Of a stretch of DNA of 46,524 nucleotides, positions 34,450 to 42,376 are shown in pieces. How positions within the stretch are numbered: the first letter of the stretch is position 1; every line of letters starts with the position of its first letter. A program made the position numbers and the translations under genes. Below the pieces are notes generated by a model, which saw nothing but the letters and a program-made list of their open reading frames with translations, made no database searches and had not been told where the DNA came from. Source of the DNA: Mageeibacillus sp. UBA5439 (GTDB taxonomy: Bacteria > Bacillota > Clostridia > Saccharofermentanales > DTU023); the NCBI GenBank assembly GCA_002427505.1, contig DIRJ01000009.1, positions 1 through 46,524 on the forward strand, written 5' to 3'.

Positions 34450-35766
34450 TTACTTTAACAAATCAAAGTTTTTCAGCACATCAGGGTCCAGCATCTGAGC
34501 CATACGCATGAGTTCCTCATGAGTTTTGGCATACTCGATCAGGTCTATTCCCTTAACTGCTGCATCTATGGCCTGACGCATTGACTTGGCACCGGCACAA
34601 CTGCCATCCGGATGACCATGCACACCGCCGCCTGCTGCCAGAATAATATCTGTGCCGACTGCGTCCACCGCATTTCTCACTACCAGCTGAGTTGTACCGC
34701 CGGAAACAGCGTACATCATTGGCTTAATATGCCACCAGGGCTGGGTAAAGAACTTAAAGCTGCGGTAGAAAACTTTATACGAGACCGGGAATTTCCCCCA
34801 GGGATGGCCGTTGATCTGGAAATCAGCTCCGGCCAGACGTGTGAGTTTTCCAATCACCAGCGGAGCCGAAATTCCGGTGTAGGTTGAACCCGCATAGGCT
34901 CCGACAAAGTCGACGTGTGCGAGGATGGGTACATTGATGTCGGGATCATCCGCCAGCATATGCAGGGCTCCGTGCCCTGACGTATAAACATTCAGCATCA
35001 GGCAGTTCGCGCCCTTGTCAATAGCTCGCAAAGCATTGTCTCTGATCTTATCAATGCGGTCTGTAATATTGACAGCATAGAGCGTGTGCTCTCCTGTTTC
35101 TTCATAGACCTGCTTTTCCTTAGCCATGAATTTTGTCACACGTTCTTCCAGAGGGCAAAAGCTTTCATCTGCCGGGAGAAGTTCGTCATCTTTGATGATG
35201 TCGACGCCTCCTTTCGCTGCCTGATAGAAGATTTCTGCGCCTTCATCCGGTGTCCAGCCGAGATTCGGCTTGATCATTGCGTTGAGGAGAGGTCTGTCCT
35301 GGACTCCGAGCAGGTCTCTCAGTCCCTGCACGCCAAACTTAGGGCCCTTAAATTTATCTACATATTTTTTGGGGAAGGCTACGTCTATCCATTTCAACAT
35401 ACCGGAAGCGGAAATGTTGCCGAAGACTGATGTAAGCATCATCGGGATGCTGTCGCCGAAATTGTCCATGGGGAAAGCAACCTGAACGATATATAAGGAT
35501 GGCAGGTCCTCGACCCTGTCAGCGCCCCAATCCGGAACTTCATAGATGGCGACGACCTTAGTGCCGTACTTTCTCTGCTTTTCCAGCGAATCTCCGCTAA
35601 CCTTGATCCAAGTACCCGTGGCTTGCTCACTGGCAATTGCCAGGGCCAGTTTTTCCATGTTCTTGGTTTCTGCCCGTATCTGGAAAGTCGCAATGATATA
35701 GTCCTCATCATAGGCAACTTCCGGAAAGGCATGAGTCAGGTTTTCGATATCCAACTTTTTAATCAT
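34450..35766 (-). CDS. RuBisCO-like protein (form IV), not a carboxylase
   Basis: A 438-residue RuBisCO large-subunit homologue. Aligning by eye to spinach numbering, kept residues are Glu47 (E60), Asn117 (N123), Lys166 (K175), the carbamylated lysine Lys192 with Asp194 and Glu195 (K201, D203, E204), His284 (H294), Lys325 (K334), Ser355-Gly-Gly (S379-381) and GGG at 379-381. Changed residues are Asn168 (K177), Val285 (R295) and Ile318 (H327). R295 and H327 hold the C5 phosphate of ribulose bisphosphate, so this enzyme should bind a substrate with one phosphate and do enolisation, isomerisation or decarboxylation. AGGAGGT precedes the ATG. It lies between an aminotransferase/aminomutase and an MtnX-like phosphatase. 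Confidence 0.92.
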   Translation of the reverse strand: MIKKLDIENLTHAFPEVAYDEDYIIATFQIRAETKNMEKLALAIASEQATGTWIKVSGDSLEKQRKYGTKVVAIYEVPDWGADRVEDLPSLYIVQVAFPMDNFGDSIPMMLTSVFGNISASGMLKWIDVAFPKKYVDKFKGPKFGVQGLRDLLGVQDRPLLNAMIKPNLGWTPDEGAEIFYQAAKGGVDIIKDDELLPADESFCPLEERVTKFMAKEKQVYEETGEHTLYAVNITDRIDKIRDNALRAIDKGANCLMLNVYTSGHGALHMLADDPDINVPILAHVDFVGAYAGSTYTGISAPLVIGKLTRLAGADFQINGHPWGKFPVSYKVFYRSFKFFTQPWWHIKPMMYAVSGGTTQLVVRNAVDAVGTDIILAAGGGVHGHPDGSCAGAKSMRQAIDAAVKGIDLIEYAKTHEELMRMAQMLDPDVLKNFDLLK

Positions 35767-35779
35767 AAAGACCTCCTGC

Positions 35780-37222
35780 TTATCTTTCTACATTACTGAA
35801 CACTTCTTCGAAAGCGGTCAGGGTTTCAGCCACTGTTTCATCATTGTCTGCCATGCTGGTATACATACGGCTTCCTGCCAGAGTGATAACACCGTTGGCA
35901 GTTAAAGCTGCACCAAATTCTTCCATGCTCTTTTTGCGTTCAGTTATTTTGGTGACTATTTCAGGATCCTGTACCGACAGATACATGACACCTGAGACCT
36001 CAAAATGAATAATTGAGCCTGTATTCCAAACTACAAAGGGCAGCTCGTATTTGTCGATTAAGGCCTGGAGTCCGGCACAAAGTTTGTCAGCATTCTCGCC
36101 GGCTTTGCGGGCTGCATCCTGCTCTACTATTTCCTTGATCGCATAGTAACCTGCTGCACAGCTTAGCGGGTTGGCTGTGAGTGTACCTCCGACATAAGCG
36201 CGCTGTTTGCCTGACTGGACACCGGCTGCCATGCAGCTCATGATGTCCGCGCGGCCGCCGACTCCGCCGGCCATCGGGAAACCACCGGAAACAATCTTAC
36301 CCATAACCGTTAAATCAGGTTTGACACCTAAGAAACCGGCTGCTCCGCCCGGACCTATGCGGAAGGCAGTTACCACTTCATCAAAGATGAGCAGGGTATC
36401 AAACTCGTCGCACAATTCGCGCGCCTGAGCACAGTAGTCAAAAGGCATCATGCGGGTGCCGCTTTCCGGGCCGAAAGCTTCCAGAATAAAGCAAGCAGTA
36501 CCGCCGTCTTTCTCGTTTTCTTCCAATACTTTACGCAAGGAATCGATATCTCCCGGCGCACATTCAGTGGTATTTGCCACACACTCTTTAGGTATGCCGT
36601 GAGCCTCGAAGGTTTTGGTATATGGAATATGCAGGGAATACACCAGCTGGTCACTCCAGCCGTGATAAGCTCCGCCCATTTTGATTACCTTCTTTTTACC
36701 GGTAAAGGTACGGGCCACACGAATGGCTGCCATGCAAGCCTCTGTGCCACTGCCGAAGCAGCGATACTGCTCCACCCAGGGCATACACTCATTAATAATT
36801 TTTGCCAGTTTGAGCTCGTATTCGTGGAAGAGTCCGGTTACGGCTCCGTGTTTTTGGATTACTTCAATGACTTTATCAGTCACTGCTTTGTAGTTGCTCC
36901 CCAATAAGGTGGGGCCGCCAGCCTGCAAATAATCTACATAACGGTTGCCGTCAACGTCATACAGGTAAGCTCCTTCTGCACGGTCGACCGCCAGTGGGAA
37001 AGGATAGTTAAAGGCCAGATTATGCTGTACACCTCCCGGAATAAACTGACGGGCTTCAGTAATTATCTCCTTTGAGCGCTGGCACTTTGTGTCAAAGTAA
37101 TCCATGTAACGGGCCTTGGCATCTGCTTTAATATGCAGCATATCTGCTTTAAGCAGCTTATCCATCTTAGCATTAATTTCCTCGATGTCAGGCCATTTGG
37201 ATACACCATAATTTTGTTTCAT
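35780..37222 (-). CDS. Class III aminotransferase, glutamate-1-semialdehyde-aminomutase-like
   Basis: A 480-residue fold-type I PLP enzyme. The cofactor loop GSGTEACMAAIRVAR (from about 157), GGAYHGWSD, FDEVVTAFR with PLP-binding Asp281, and Schiff-base Lys309 in VMGKIVSGGFPMAG are intact. The GGVQHN and GSG segments place it nearer glutamate-1-semialdehyde 2,1-aminomutase than ornithine aminotransferase. It has about 50 extra N-terminal residues. No haem-pathway genes are near, so a role in the RuBisCO-like operon is more likely: moving or removing an amino group on a small phosphorylated or keto compound. AAAGGAG precedes the ATG at 37222. Confidence 0.88.
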   Translation of the reverse strand: MKQNYGVSKWPDIEEINAKMDKLLKADMLHIKADAKARYMDYFDTKCQRSKEIITEARQFIPGGVQHNLAFNYPFPLAVDRAEGAYLYDVDGNRYVDYLQAGGPTLLGSNYKAVTDKVIEVIQKHGAVTGLFHEYELKLAKIINECMPWVEQYRCFGSGTEACMAAIRVARTFTGKKKVIKMGGAYHGWSDQLVYSLHIPYTKTFEAHGIPKECVANTTECAPGDIDSLRKVLEENEKDGGTACFILEAFGPESGTRMMPFDYCAQARELCDEFDTLLIFDEVVTAFRIGPGGAAGFLGVKPDLTVMGKIVSGGFPMAGGVGGRADIMSCMAAGVQSGKQRAYVGGTLTANPLSCAAGYYAIKEIVEQDAARKAGENADKLCAGLQALIDKYELPFVVWNTGSIIHFEVSGVMYLSVQDPEIVTKITERKKSMEEFGAALTANGVITLAGSRMYTSMADNDETVAETLTAFEEVFSNVER

Positions 37223-37281
37223 CGTTTCTTCTCCTTTGTTTGTTTTTGTCTTTAAAAATCTGTTTCTTCTCTTAGAAGTCT

Positions 37282-38823
37282 TTAGCAGCCCTGGCTATTG
37301 AGGGTGCTAAATGATTTTTTGTTATCGTGATAGAGATTCTTAAAGGTTGGATATATCTTGTCGTAGACAGCTGTATTCTCCGGGACCGGAATATACTTAT
37401 TTGTCACCCGAATAATCTCTTTTATCTCTTTAATATTTTTGGAAACTCCTAGTCCGACTGTCATCACAGCGGCAGCACCCATTGCACCTACATAACGCGG
37501 ATTTTCAATAGTTTCCAGTTCCCGGCCCAAAACATCTGCCAGTATCTGGCAGACCATAGGCGAAATTGAACTGCCTCCGGTGAAGCGCACAACAGGACTG
37601 GTGGCAAAAGTTTTTTCTGTAGCTTCCAGCATCCAGCGCATATGGAGGCAGACACCTTCGATGACAGATTTGATCAGGTCGCTGCCGCGGCTACTGACAT
37701 CTACATTAAAGAACACGCCGCGGGCGTAACTATCTTCAAAGGGGCAGCGGTTACCATGCATCCAGGGCGAGAACACTACTCCATTGCTTCCCGCCGGAGT
37801 ATCTTTGATGTAGTCAAAGAGTTCTTCATAATCGTCTATCGGAGTATGGCTAAGACGCTCTTTCACCCATTCAATGCACTTGCCTGCTGTTTCCAGTTCA
37901 GCAATATAGTTATATTTCCGGATCTGCGCCGACAACACCTGCCACCAGATTTTCTATGTCCAGATGCATTCTGTCCACAGTAGTGCAGACCCAACCGGAA
38001 GTTCCTGAATAAAAGTTTACATCACCTACATCTACACAGCCTGCACCTACCTGACAGAGACTGACATCCCCGCCGCCGCCAAATACCGGTGTTCCCTCAA
38101 GAAGTCCTAATTCCTGTGCTGTGTCCGCTTTAAGTCCGCCAACCACATCTGTGCTTCACATATTTCAGGCAGGTGATCAGTATTTACTCCAATCATTCGA
38201 CAAAGGCTCTCACTCCACTGAGACTTTTTCACGTCATAGAGGAAGGTAAGCCCGGCATCATCTTTTGTCGCCTTCAGGCTACCGGTCGCTCGGAAGGTCA
38301 GATACTCCTTGGCATCAATCCATTTGTATATTTTCGCATAAATCTCGGGCTCATTTTCTTTTACCCAGAGATACTTCCAGGCCGGATCCTTGGCACTGGC
38401 GGATAATGCCCCGGTAATGCGAAGGTAGCGCAGAATCTTGACGACATTTAAGCCTTCGACCTTGATACCCTTACACATATTTTCCTCAAATTGTTTTTGT
38501 GCGCGAGTATCCATGCAGCTCATACTTGGCCTTAAATGCTGGCCTTTTTCATCAACCAGCACTACAGTCTGCATCTGCGAGCAAAAGGCTAATCCTTTAA
38601 TTTCTTCGGGAGCAACGCCTGTATGAGTAATCAGATTTCTCGTACTTTGACATACTGCCTCCCACCATTCATCAGGATCCTGCTCGGCACCGCCGTTTTC
38701 CAGAATTTTGAGGGAATACTCACCTACTTCTCCAGCCAAAAGCCGGATATTTTCACCTGCAATGATCTCAAAGAGACATGTTTTCAGACCCGTGGTTCCT
38801 ACATCATAAGCAATTACTTTCAT
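37282..38823 (-). pseudogene. FGGY-family carbohydrate kinase with two compensating frameshifts
   Basis: A xylulokinase-like sugar kinase of about 514 residues if read through. The N-terminal part (start ATG at 38823) has DVGTTGLKTCLFE, QDPDEWWEA, CMDTRAQ and KYLWVKENEPEIYAK. The middle has FGGGGDVSLCQVGAG with the catalytic Asp and SGTSGWV. The C-terminal part has RFTGGSSISPMVCQILADVLG. The first and last parts share one frame and the middle 79 codons are in another. The shifts fall in short A runs, near 38153-38157 (GAAGC, one A apparently lost) and 37915-37917 (one A apparently gained). The unshifted frame hits a stop at 38107, before the catalytic Asp. Sequencing error or a real lesion are both possible. 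First gene of the RuBisCO-like operon. Confidence 0.85.
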
Positions 38824-38908
38824 AAAGCCCCACCTTCCTGAGTCGACTGACGATATAGCCTGATTGACTAAGTTTTCCGGGTTGTTATGCTGTTTTATTG
38901 TTATTTTC

Positions 38909-38946
38909 AACTATACTTGTCTCTAAGTTTAGTGTCAAGTATAGTT
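38909..38946. promoter_or_regulatory. Palindrome holding both divergent promoters (likely TetR operator)
   Basis: Perfect 11-bp arms AACTATACTTG (38909-38919) and CAAGTATAGTT (38936-38946) enclose 16 bases. On the minus strand they spell TTGACA (38933-38938), a 17-bp spacer and TATAGT (38910-38915), which drives the kinase operon. On the plus strand they spell TTGTCT (38917-38922), a 17-bp spacer and TATAGT (38940-38945), which drives the TetR gene. The two promoters occupy the same DNA face to face, so one dimeric repressor would shut both. Confidence 0.82.
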
Positions 38947-38977
38947 ATTCCAGAGCTAGTTTGTGTATACTATGTGC

Positions 38978-39571
38978 ATGAAGAATTCAAGAAGAGCATT
39001 AAATAAAGAAAAATCCCGCAGCAGCATACTTAAAGCTTCGCGCAAATTGTTCTCCAAGCAGGGGTATGATGAAACTTTTATTGAAGAGATTGCTGATCTT
39101 GCCGAAGTTTCCAAAGCTACTGTCTATAATTATTTCCCCGATAAGGATAGTCTGCTTATCGGCATAGTCGAAGAAGTCGAGGACAATATCGAAGATTATC
39201 TGGAGAACGAGTTTTCTGCAGAGGCAAACGACTTGGATAGGATTCGCAGATTTATGGCAGAACTGGTCTTTGCCAGTCTGCAGTATCCAAGTCTGACCCG
39301 CCGCATTGTATTTCTCAACTCTGATCGAAACAGTACTTTGTATGGCACTTTAAACGAAATTGAATCTTTCCTGCGCAAGCTGATTGCTGCTGCCCAGTCG
39401 GATGGTTATCTTTCAGCAGAAGTCAGCACTGATATCATCCTCGACCTGCTGATGGGTATACTTTTTATTACTCTGTTTCAGTGGACCGGAGAGGATACTG
39501 CCTCACGTCAGCAGCAGCAGGATAAGCTGGATCGCCTCTTTAATTCAATAATGCAGCAGTATTTTATTTGA
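38978..39571 (+). CDS. TetR/AcrR-family repressor
   Basis: A 197-residue regulator. The helix-turn-helix is at about residues 10-55 (SSILKASRKLF, then IADLAEVSKATVYNYFPDKDSLL, the classic TetR signature). The rest is a helical ligand-binding and dimer domain. I prefer the ATG at 38978; an ATG at 38972 and a GTG at 38963 are in frame, and none has a strong ribosome binding site. It is divergent from the RuBisCO-like operon, and both promoters lie in one palindrome, so it very likely controls that operon and itself. Its 3' end overlaps the MerR gene by 8 bases (convergent). Confidence 0.92.
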   Translation: MKNSRRALNKEKSRSSILKASRKLFSKQGYDETFIEEIADLAEVSKATVYNYFPDKDSLLIGIVEEVEDNIEDYLENEFSAEANDLDRIRRFMAELVFASLQYPSLTRRIVFLNSDRNSTLYGTLNEIESFLRKLIAAAQSDGYLSAEVSTDIILDLLMGILFITLFQWTGEDTASRQQQQDKLDRLFNSIMQQYFI

Positions 39572-40397
39572 GCGGTATCTGGATTTCTGTGACATAGCGA
39601 TTAGAATCACTTTCAACAAACTGATCAACAATATTGTAATGAATGCTGAAATTTTGCAGATCCAGATCATTTTCCCTTGCAAAGGCTAACATTTCAATTA
39701 TTCTTTCACCAATACATTCATATTTCCCTACATGGAAAGCACGTAAAACTCTAGCTGGTGAGAAAGACTTATGGAAACGTTTGAGGCTTTCTGTATCTGC
39801 TATAGGAGATATATCATCAAAAAATTTCTCATAATTTTCCAGATATGCGCAGAAAATCTTGGCGTCCGGTCTATAAATTGCAATCGTCGGAAAGAAATAG
39901 AACATCTCTGAAACGTAAAGATCTTTTTCCGGACCTATTTCTATATAGTGTCTCTCTCCAATATCTGCAATTTCAATAACATCTAATTTCTCTTTGTAAT
40001 CGCTGTTATCAATGAAGTTCATCTTTCCTTTGATGGTCTTGCTGATACTGAGAAGACGTTGTGCCTCATCCTCCAATGATTCAGCCTGTGTTTGCAAGTT
40101 TGCAGCCCGCCCTTTAAAAGTCAGGTTCTCAATATAGTCTTTGATATCATCAATTGAATACCCTTGTTTACGCAGATAGATAATATTAGCTAAGCGGTAA
40201 ACCTGGGTTTGTCTGTAATATCGATAACCGGTCTGATCATCACGGAAATGTGGTGAGAACAAACCGATCTTGTCATAATAATGAAGTGTCTGCACATTGA
40301 TTCCGAAGAGTTTAGCAACATCACCGATCTTCCAATGCTTTTCCTTCGCTTCGTAAAAATTGAAGTGCTGCTCATATGTCGTTGTTTCGTCATCCAT
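39564..40397 (-). CDS. MerR-family regulator with C-terminal effector domain
   Basis: A 277-residue regulator. The N-terminal winged helix (WKIGDVAKLFGINVQTLHYYDKIGLFSP) is classic MerR. It is followed by the wing TGYRYYRQTQ, a dimerisation coiled coil (about 95-135), and a C-terminal domain of the GyrI/BmrR effector-binding type (IADIGERHYIEIG onward). It has no metal-binding cysteine cluster, so a small organic ligand is expected. GGAAG precedes the ATG at 40397. The long upstream in-frame extension overlaps the permease gene and is rejected. It lies 19 bases after the permease stop as the last gene of the transporter operon. The operon promoter has a MerR-type layout. Confidence 0.9.
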   Translation of the reverse strand: MDDETTTYEQHFNFYEAKEKHWKIGDVAKLFGINVQTLHYYDKIGLFSPHFRDDQTGYRYYRQTQVYRLANIIYLRKQGYSIDDIKDYIENLTFKGRAANLQTQAESLEDEAQRLLSISKTIKGKMNFIDNSDYKEKLDVIEIADIGERHYIEIGPEKDLYVSEMFYFFPTIAIYRPDAKIFCAYLENYEKFFDDISPIADTESLKRFHKSFSPARVLRAFHVGKYECIGERIIEMLAFARENDLDLQNFSIHYNIVDQFVESDSNRYVTEIQIPLK

Positions 40398-40416
40398 CTG
40401 CTTACTTCCAGATCTT

Positions 40417-41355
40417 CTATTCTCTTTCCATCCGGTCGTAGGGTTGCCCAAGAGTTTGCGGGTCGTTGCTGCGCCCGATAGACAGGAGCAGTACAATCAC
40501 AGCGACAAGATAAGGCATCATTGAAAAAATCTGAGACGGGATTGGCACTCCTATACTCTGCAAGGTGAATTGCAGACCTTCAGTCATTCCTATCAGTAGA
40601 GAAACAAAGAAGACTGCAATGGGATTGCGTCTGCCCAAAGTCACAGCTGCAAGCGCAATATAACCACGTCCTGCTGTCAGATTTTCAATATAAAAACCGA
40701 ATTGCACAACCATCATATAAGAACCTGCAAGTCCGCACAACAAGCCATTAAACATTGATGCCAGATAGCGGGTCTTGTTCACATTAATACCTGCTGTATC
40801 AGCAGCTCGTGGGTTTTCACCAACAGCTTCCAAGCTGGTACCGTAGTCTGTTTTCTTCAGATAAATCGTTGACAAAACCATCACAAGGTAAAGAATGTAA
40901 GTCAAAATATCATGTGAAAAAAATGCCGGGCCGATTACAGGAATTCGGGACAGCAAAGGTATTGGAAGAACAGGCAGGGTTTCTATACTTGGCAGGCTGG
41001 TAGCATCGCCAAAGAAGACCAGAAAAAAGAAACTCGTTAAACCTAGGACCAGGAAGTTAATCGCCAGACCGGAAATCGTTTGATTTTGTTTGGCTGTCAC
41101 AGAAATGTATGCATGGAGCAAGCCAAAAACCATACCGGCCAACATACCGAACAATATACCCAAGACTACACTGCCGGAGTAGAAGGTCATAAAGAAACTG
41201 AAAAAAGCTCCGCTCAACATCATGCCTTCGACACCGATGTTCAACACACCACTTGTCTGAGCAACGCTTTCCCCGATACCCGCATAGCTTAACGGTACTG
41301 CCATGCGTACTGCAGCAAACAGGCTACTGGTCAGAAGAATCAGAGATTTAGACAT
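40417..41355 (-). CDS. Nucleoside ABC transporter permease 2 (NupC/YufQ type)
   Basis: A 312-residue inner-membrane permease of the BPD_transp_2 (branched-chain/ribose) fold with about eight to ten hydrophobic helices. The N-terminal VPLSYAGIGESVAQTSGVLN and the loop VGENPRAADTAGINVNKTRY (the ATPase-coupling helix) are typical of the Bmp/Nup nucleoside importers. It overlaps the first permease gene by 8 bases and pairs with it as a heterodimer. Confidence 0.92.
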   Translation of the reverse strand: MSKSLILLTSSLFAAVRMAVPLSYAGIGESVAQTSGVLNIGVEGMMLSGAFFSFFMTFYSGSVVLGILFGMLAGMVFGLLHAYISVTAKQNQTISGLAINFLVLGLTSFFFLVFFGDATSLPSIETLPVLPIPLLSRIPVIGPAFFSHDILTYILYLVMVLSTIYLKKTDYGTSLEAVGENPRAADTAGINVNKTRYLASMFNGLLCGLAGSYMMVVQFGFYIENLTAGRGYIALAAVTLGRRNPIAVFFVSLLIGMTEGLQFTLQSIGVPIPSQIFSMMPYLVAVIVLLLSIGRSNDPQTLGQPYDRMERE

Positions 41356-42376
41356 TTGTCACTCCTTGTTTATTTATAGCTATGCGATCACGCAAGAGGA
41401 AGACAACTACTACTGCACCAAGAATTACTGAAGTGATAGAATTTGGAATTCCGGCTTGACGTTGAGCGGCCAGACCTCCGATTTCCAACATTCCTAATAA
41501 TATAGAAACAATTATTACACCAAATGGGTGCTTCTTCCCGAGTAATGCGACCATGATAGCAAGGTAACCATAGTTGGATGATATACCATCCATCAGTTTG
41601 TGCTGCACACCTGCAACCTCAACAAAGCCGGCAATCCCAGCCAATCCACCACTAAAAAGCGAAGCCATTATCAGGTTTCGGTTAACATTTATTCCCACAC
41701 AATGGCTTGCTCGTGGATTGCAGCCGCAGGCTCTGATTTCAAAGCCTTTAGGAGATTTCCACAGAAAAACCCAGATGATGAAAGCAAGAATCAGCGCGAT
41801 AAGGAAACCTGCATGAAATCTGGTCCGCTCCAGAAAAATTGGCAATTGTGCTGCCGGAGAGAAAGTTTTTGACATTGGAAAGGGATAATCGGGATCTTTT
41901 AAGAAGGTACGTATCGATAAGGAATTGAAATGAATGGCGATATAGTTAAGCATTAGTCCCATTATCACTTCAGAGAGTCCAAATTTCGCTTTCATGATAC
42001 CGGGAATAAGAGCCCAAAGTCCTCCGGCGACAATACCTGCAAGCATCATTAGAAGGAGAAGAAGGAGCTTTGGCATCCCCTCTCCATTGACGGCTACAGC
42101 AGTCGCAGCGACAGCGCCCATATATAGCTGCCCCTCAGCCCCCAGATTAACAAGACCGCAGTTAAAACCGATAGCACAGCCGAGACCCACGAGCAAAAGC
42201 GGAGTTGCCTTAACGAATATTTCTCCGACTTGATAACGATTACCGAAGAGGCCTCCGGCAAAACTATTCAATACGTGTCCGATATCTGCACCAATAATCA
42301 GAAGTAAAACGATTATGACAGCGAGAACAATTCCCGCCGGAATAAGATAGTTAAGACTGCGTTTAAGCCGTTGCAT
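41348..42376 (-). CDS. Nucleoside ABC transporter permease 1 (NupB/YufP type)
   Basis: A 342-residue polytopic permease of the same fold as its neighbour. Hydrophobic helices are plain from residue 12 onward, with the family segments NCGLVNLGAEGQLYMGA and the coupling loop GCNPRASHCVGINVNRNL. It overlaps the ATPase gene by 14 bases and the second permease by 8, so the three are translated together. Confidence 0.92.
   Translation of the reverse strand: MQRLKRSLNYLIPAGIVLAVIIVLLLIIGADIGHVLNSFAGGLFGNRYQVGEIFVKATPLLLVGLGCAIGFNCGLVNLGAEGQLYMGAVAATAVAVNGEGMPKLLLLLLMMLAGIVAGGLWALIPGIMKAKFGLSEVIMGLMLNYIAIHFNSLSIRTFLKDPDYPFPMSKTFSPAAQLPIFLERTRFHAGFLIALILAFIIWVFLWKSPKGFEIRACGCNPRASHCVGINVNRNLIMASLFSGGLAGIAGFVEVAGVQHKLMDGISSNYGYLAIMVALLGKKHPFGVIIVSILLGMLEIGGLAAQRQAGIPNSITSVILGAVVVVFLLRDRIAINKQGVTNV

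Noticed and set aside
33813..35766. Assignment of the RuBisCO-like protein and phosphatase to methionine salvage (mtnW-mtnX)
   Set aside because: Neither mtnA, mtnK nor mtnN is nearby, and an FGGY kinase and an aminomutase-like enzyme share the operon. The MtnX likeness alone is not enough.
35780..37222. Haem-pathway glutamate-1-semialdehyde aminomutase (hemL)
   Set aside because: The N-terminal extension and the catabolic operon context make a haem role unlikely, and no other hem genes are present.
40398..40496. 33-residue N-terminal extension of the MerR protein
   Set aside because: It overlaps the permease 3' end, is unlike MerR proteins, and a better ATG with a GGAAG site is at 40397.
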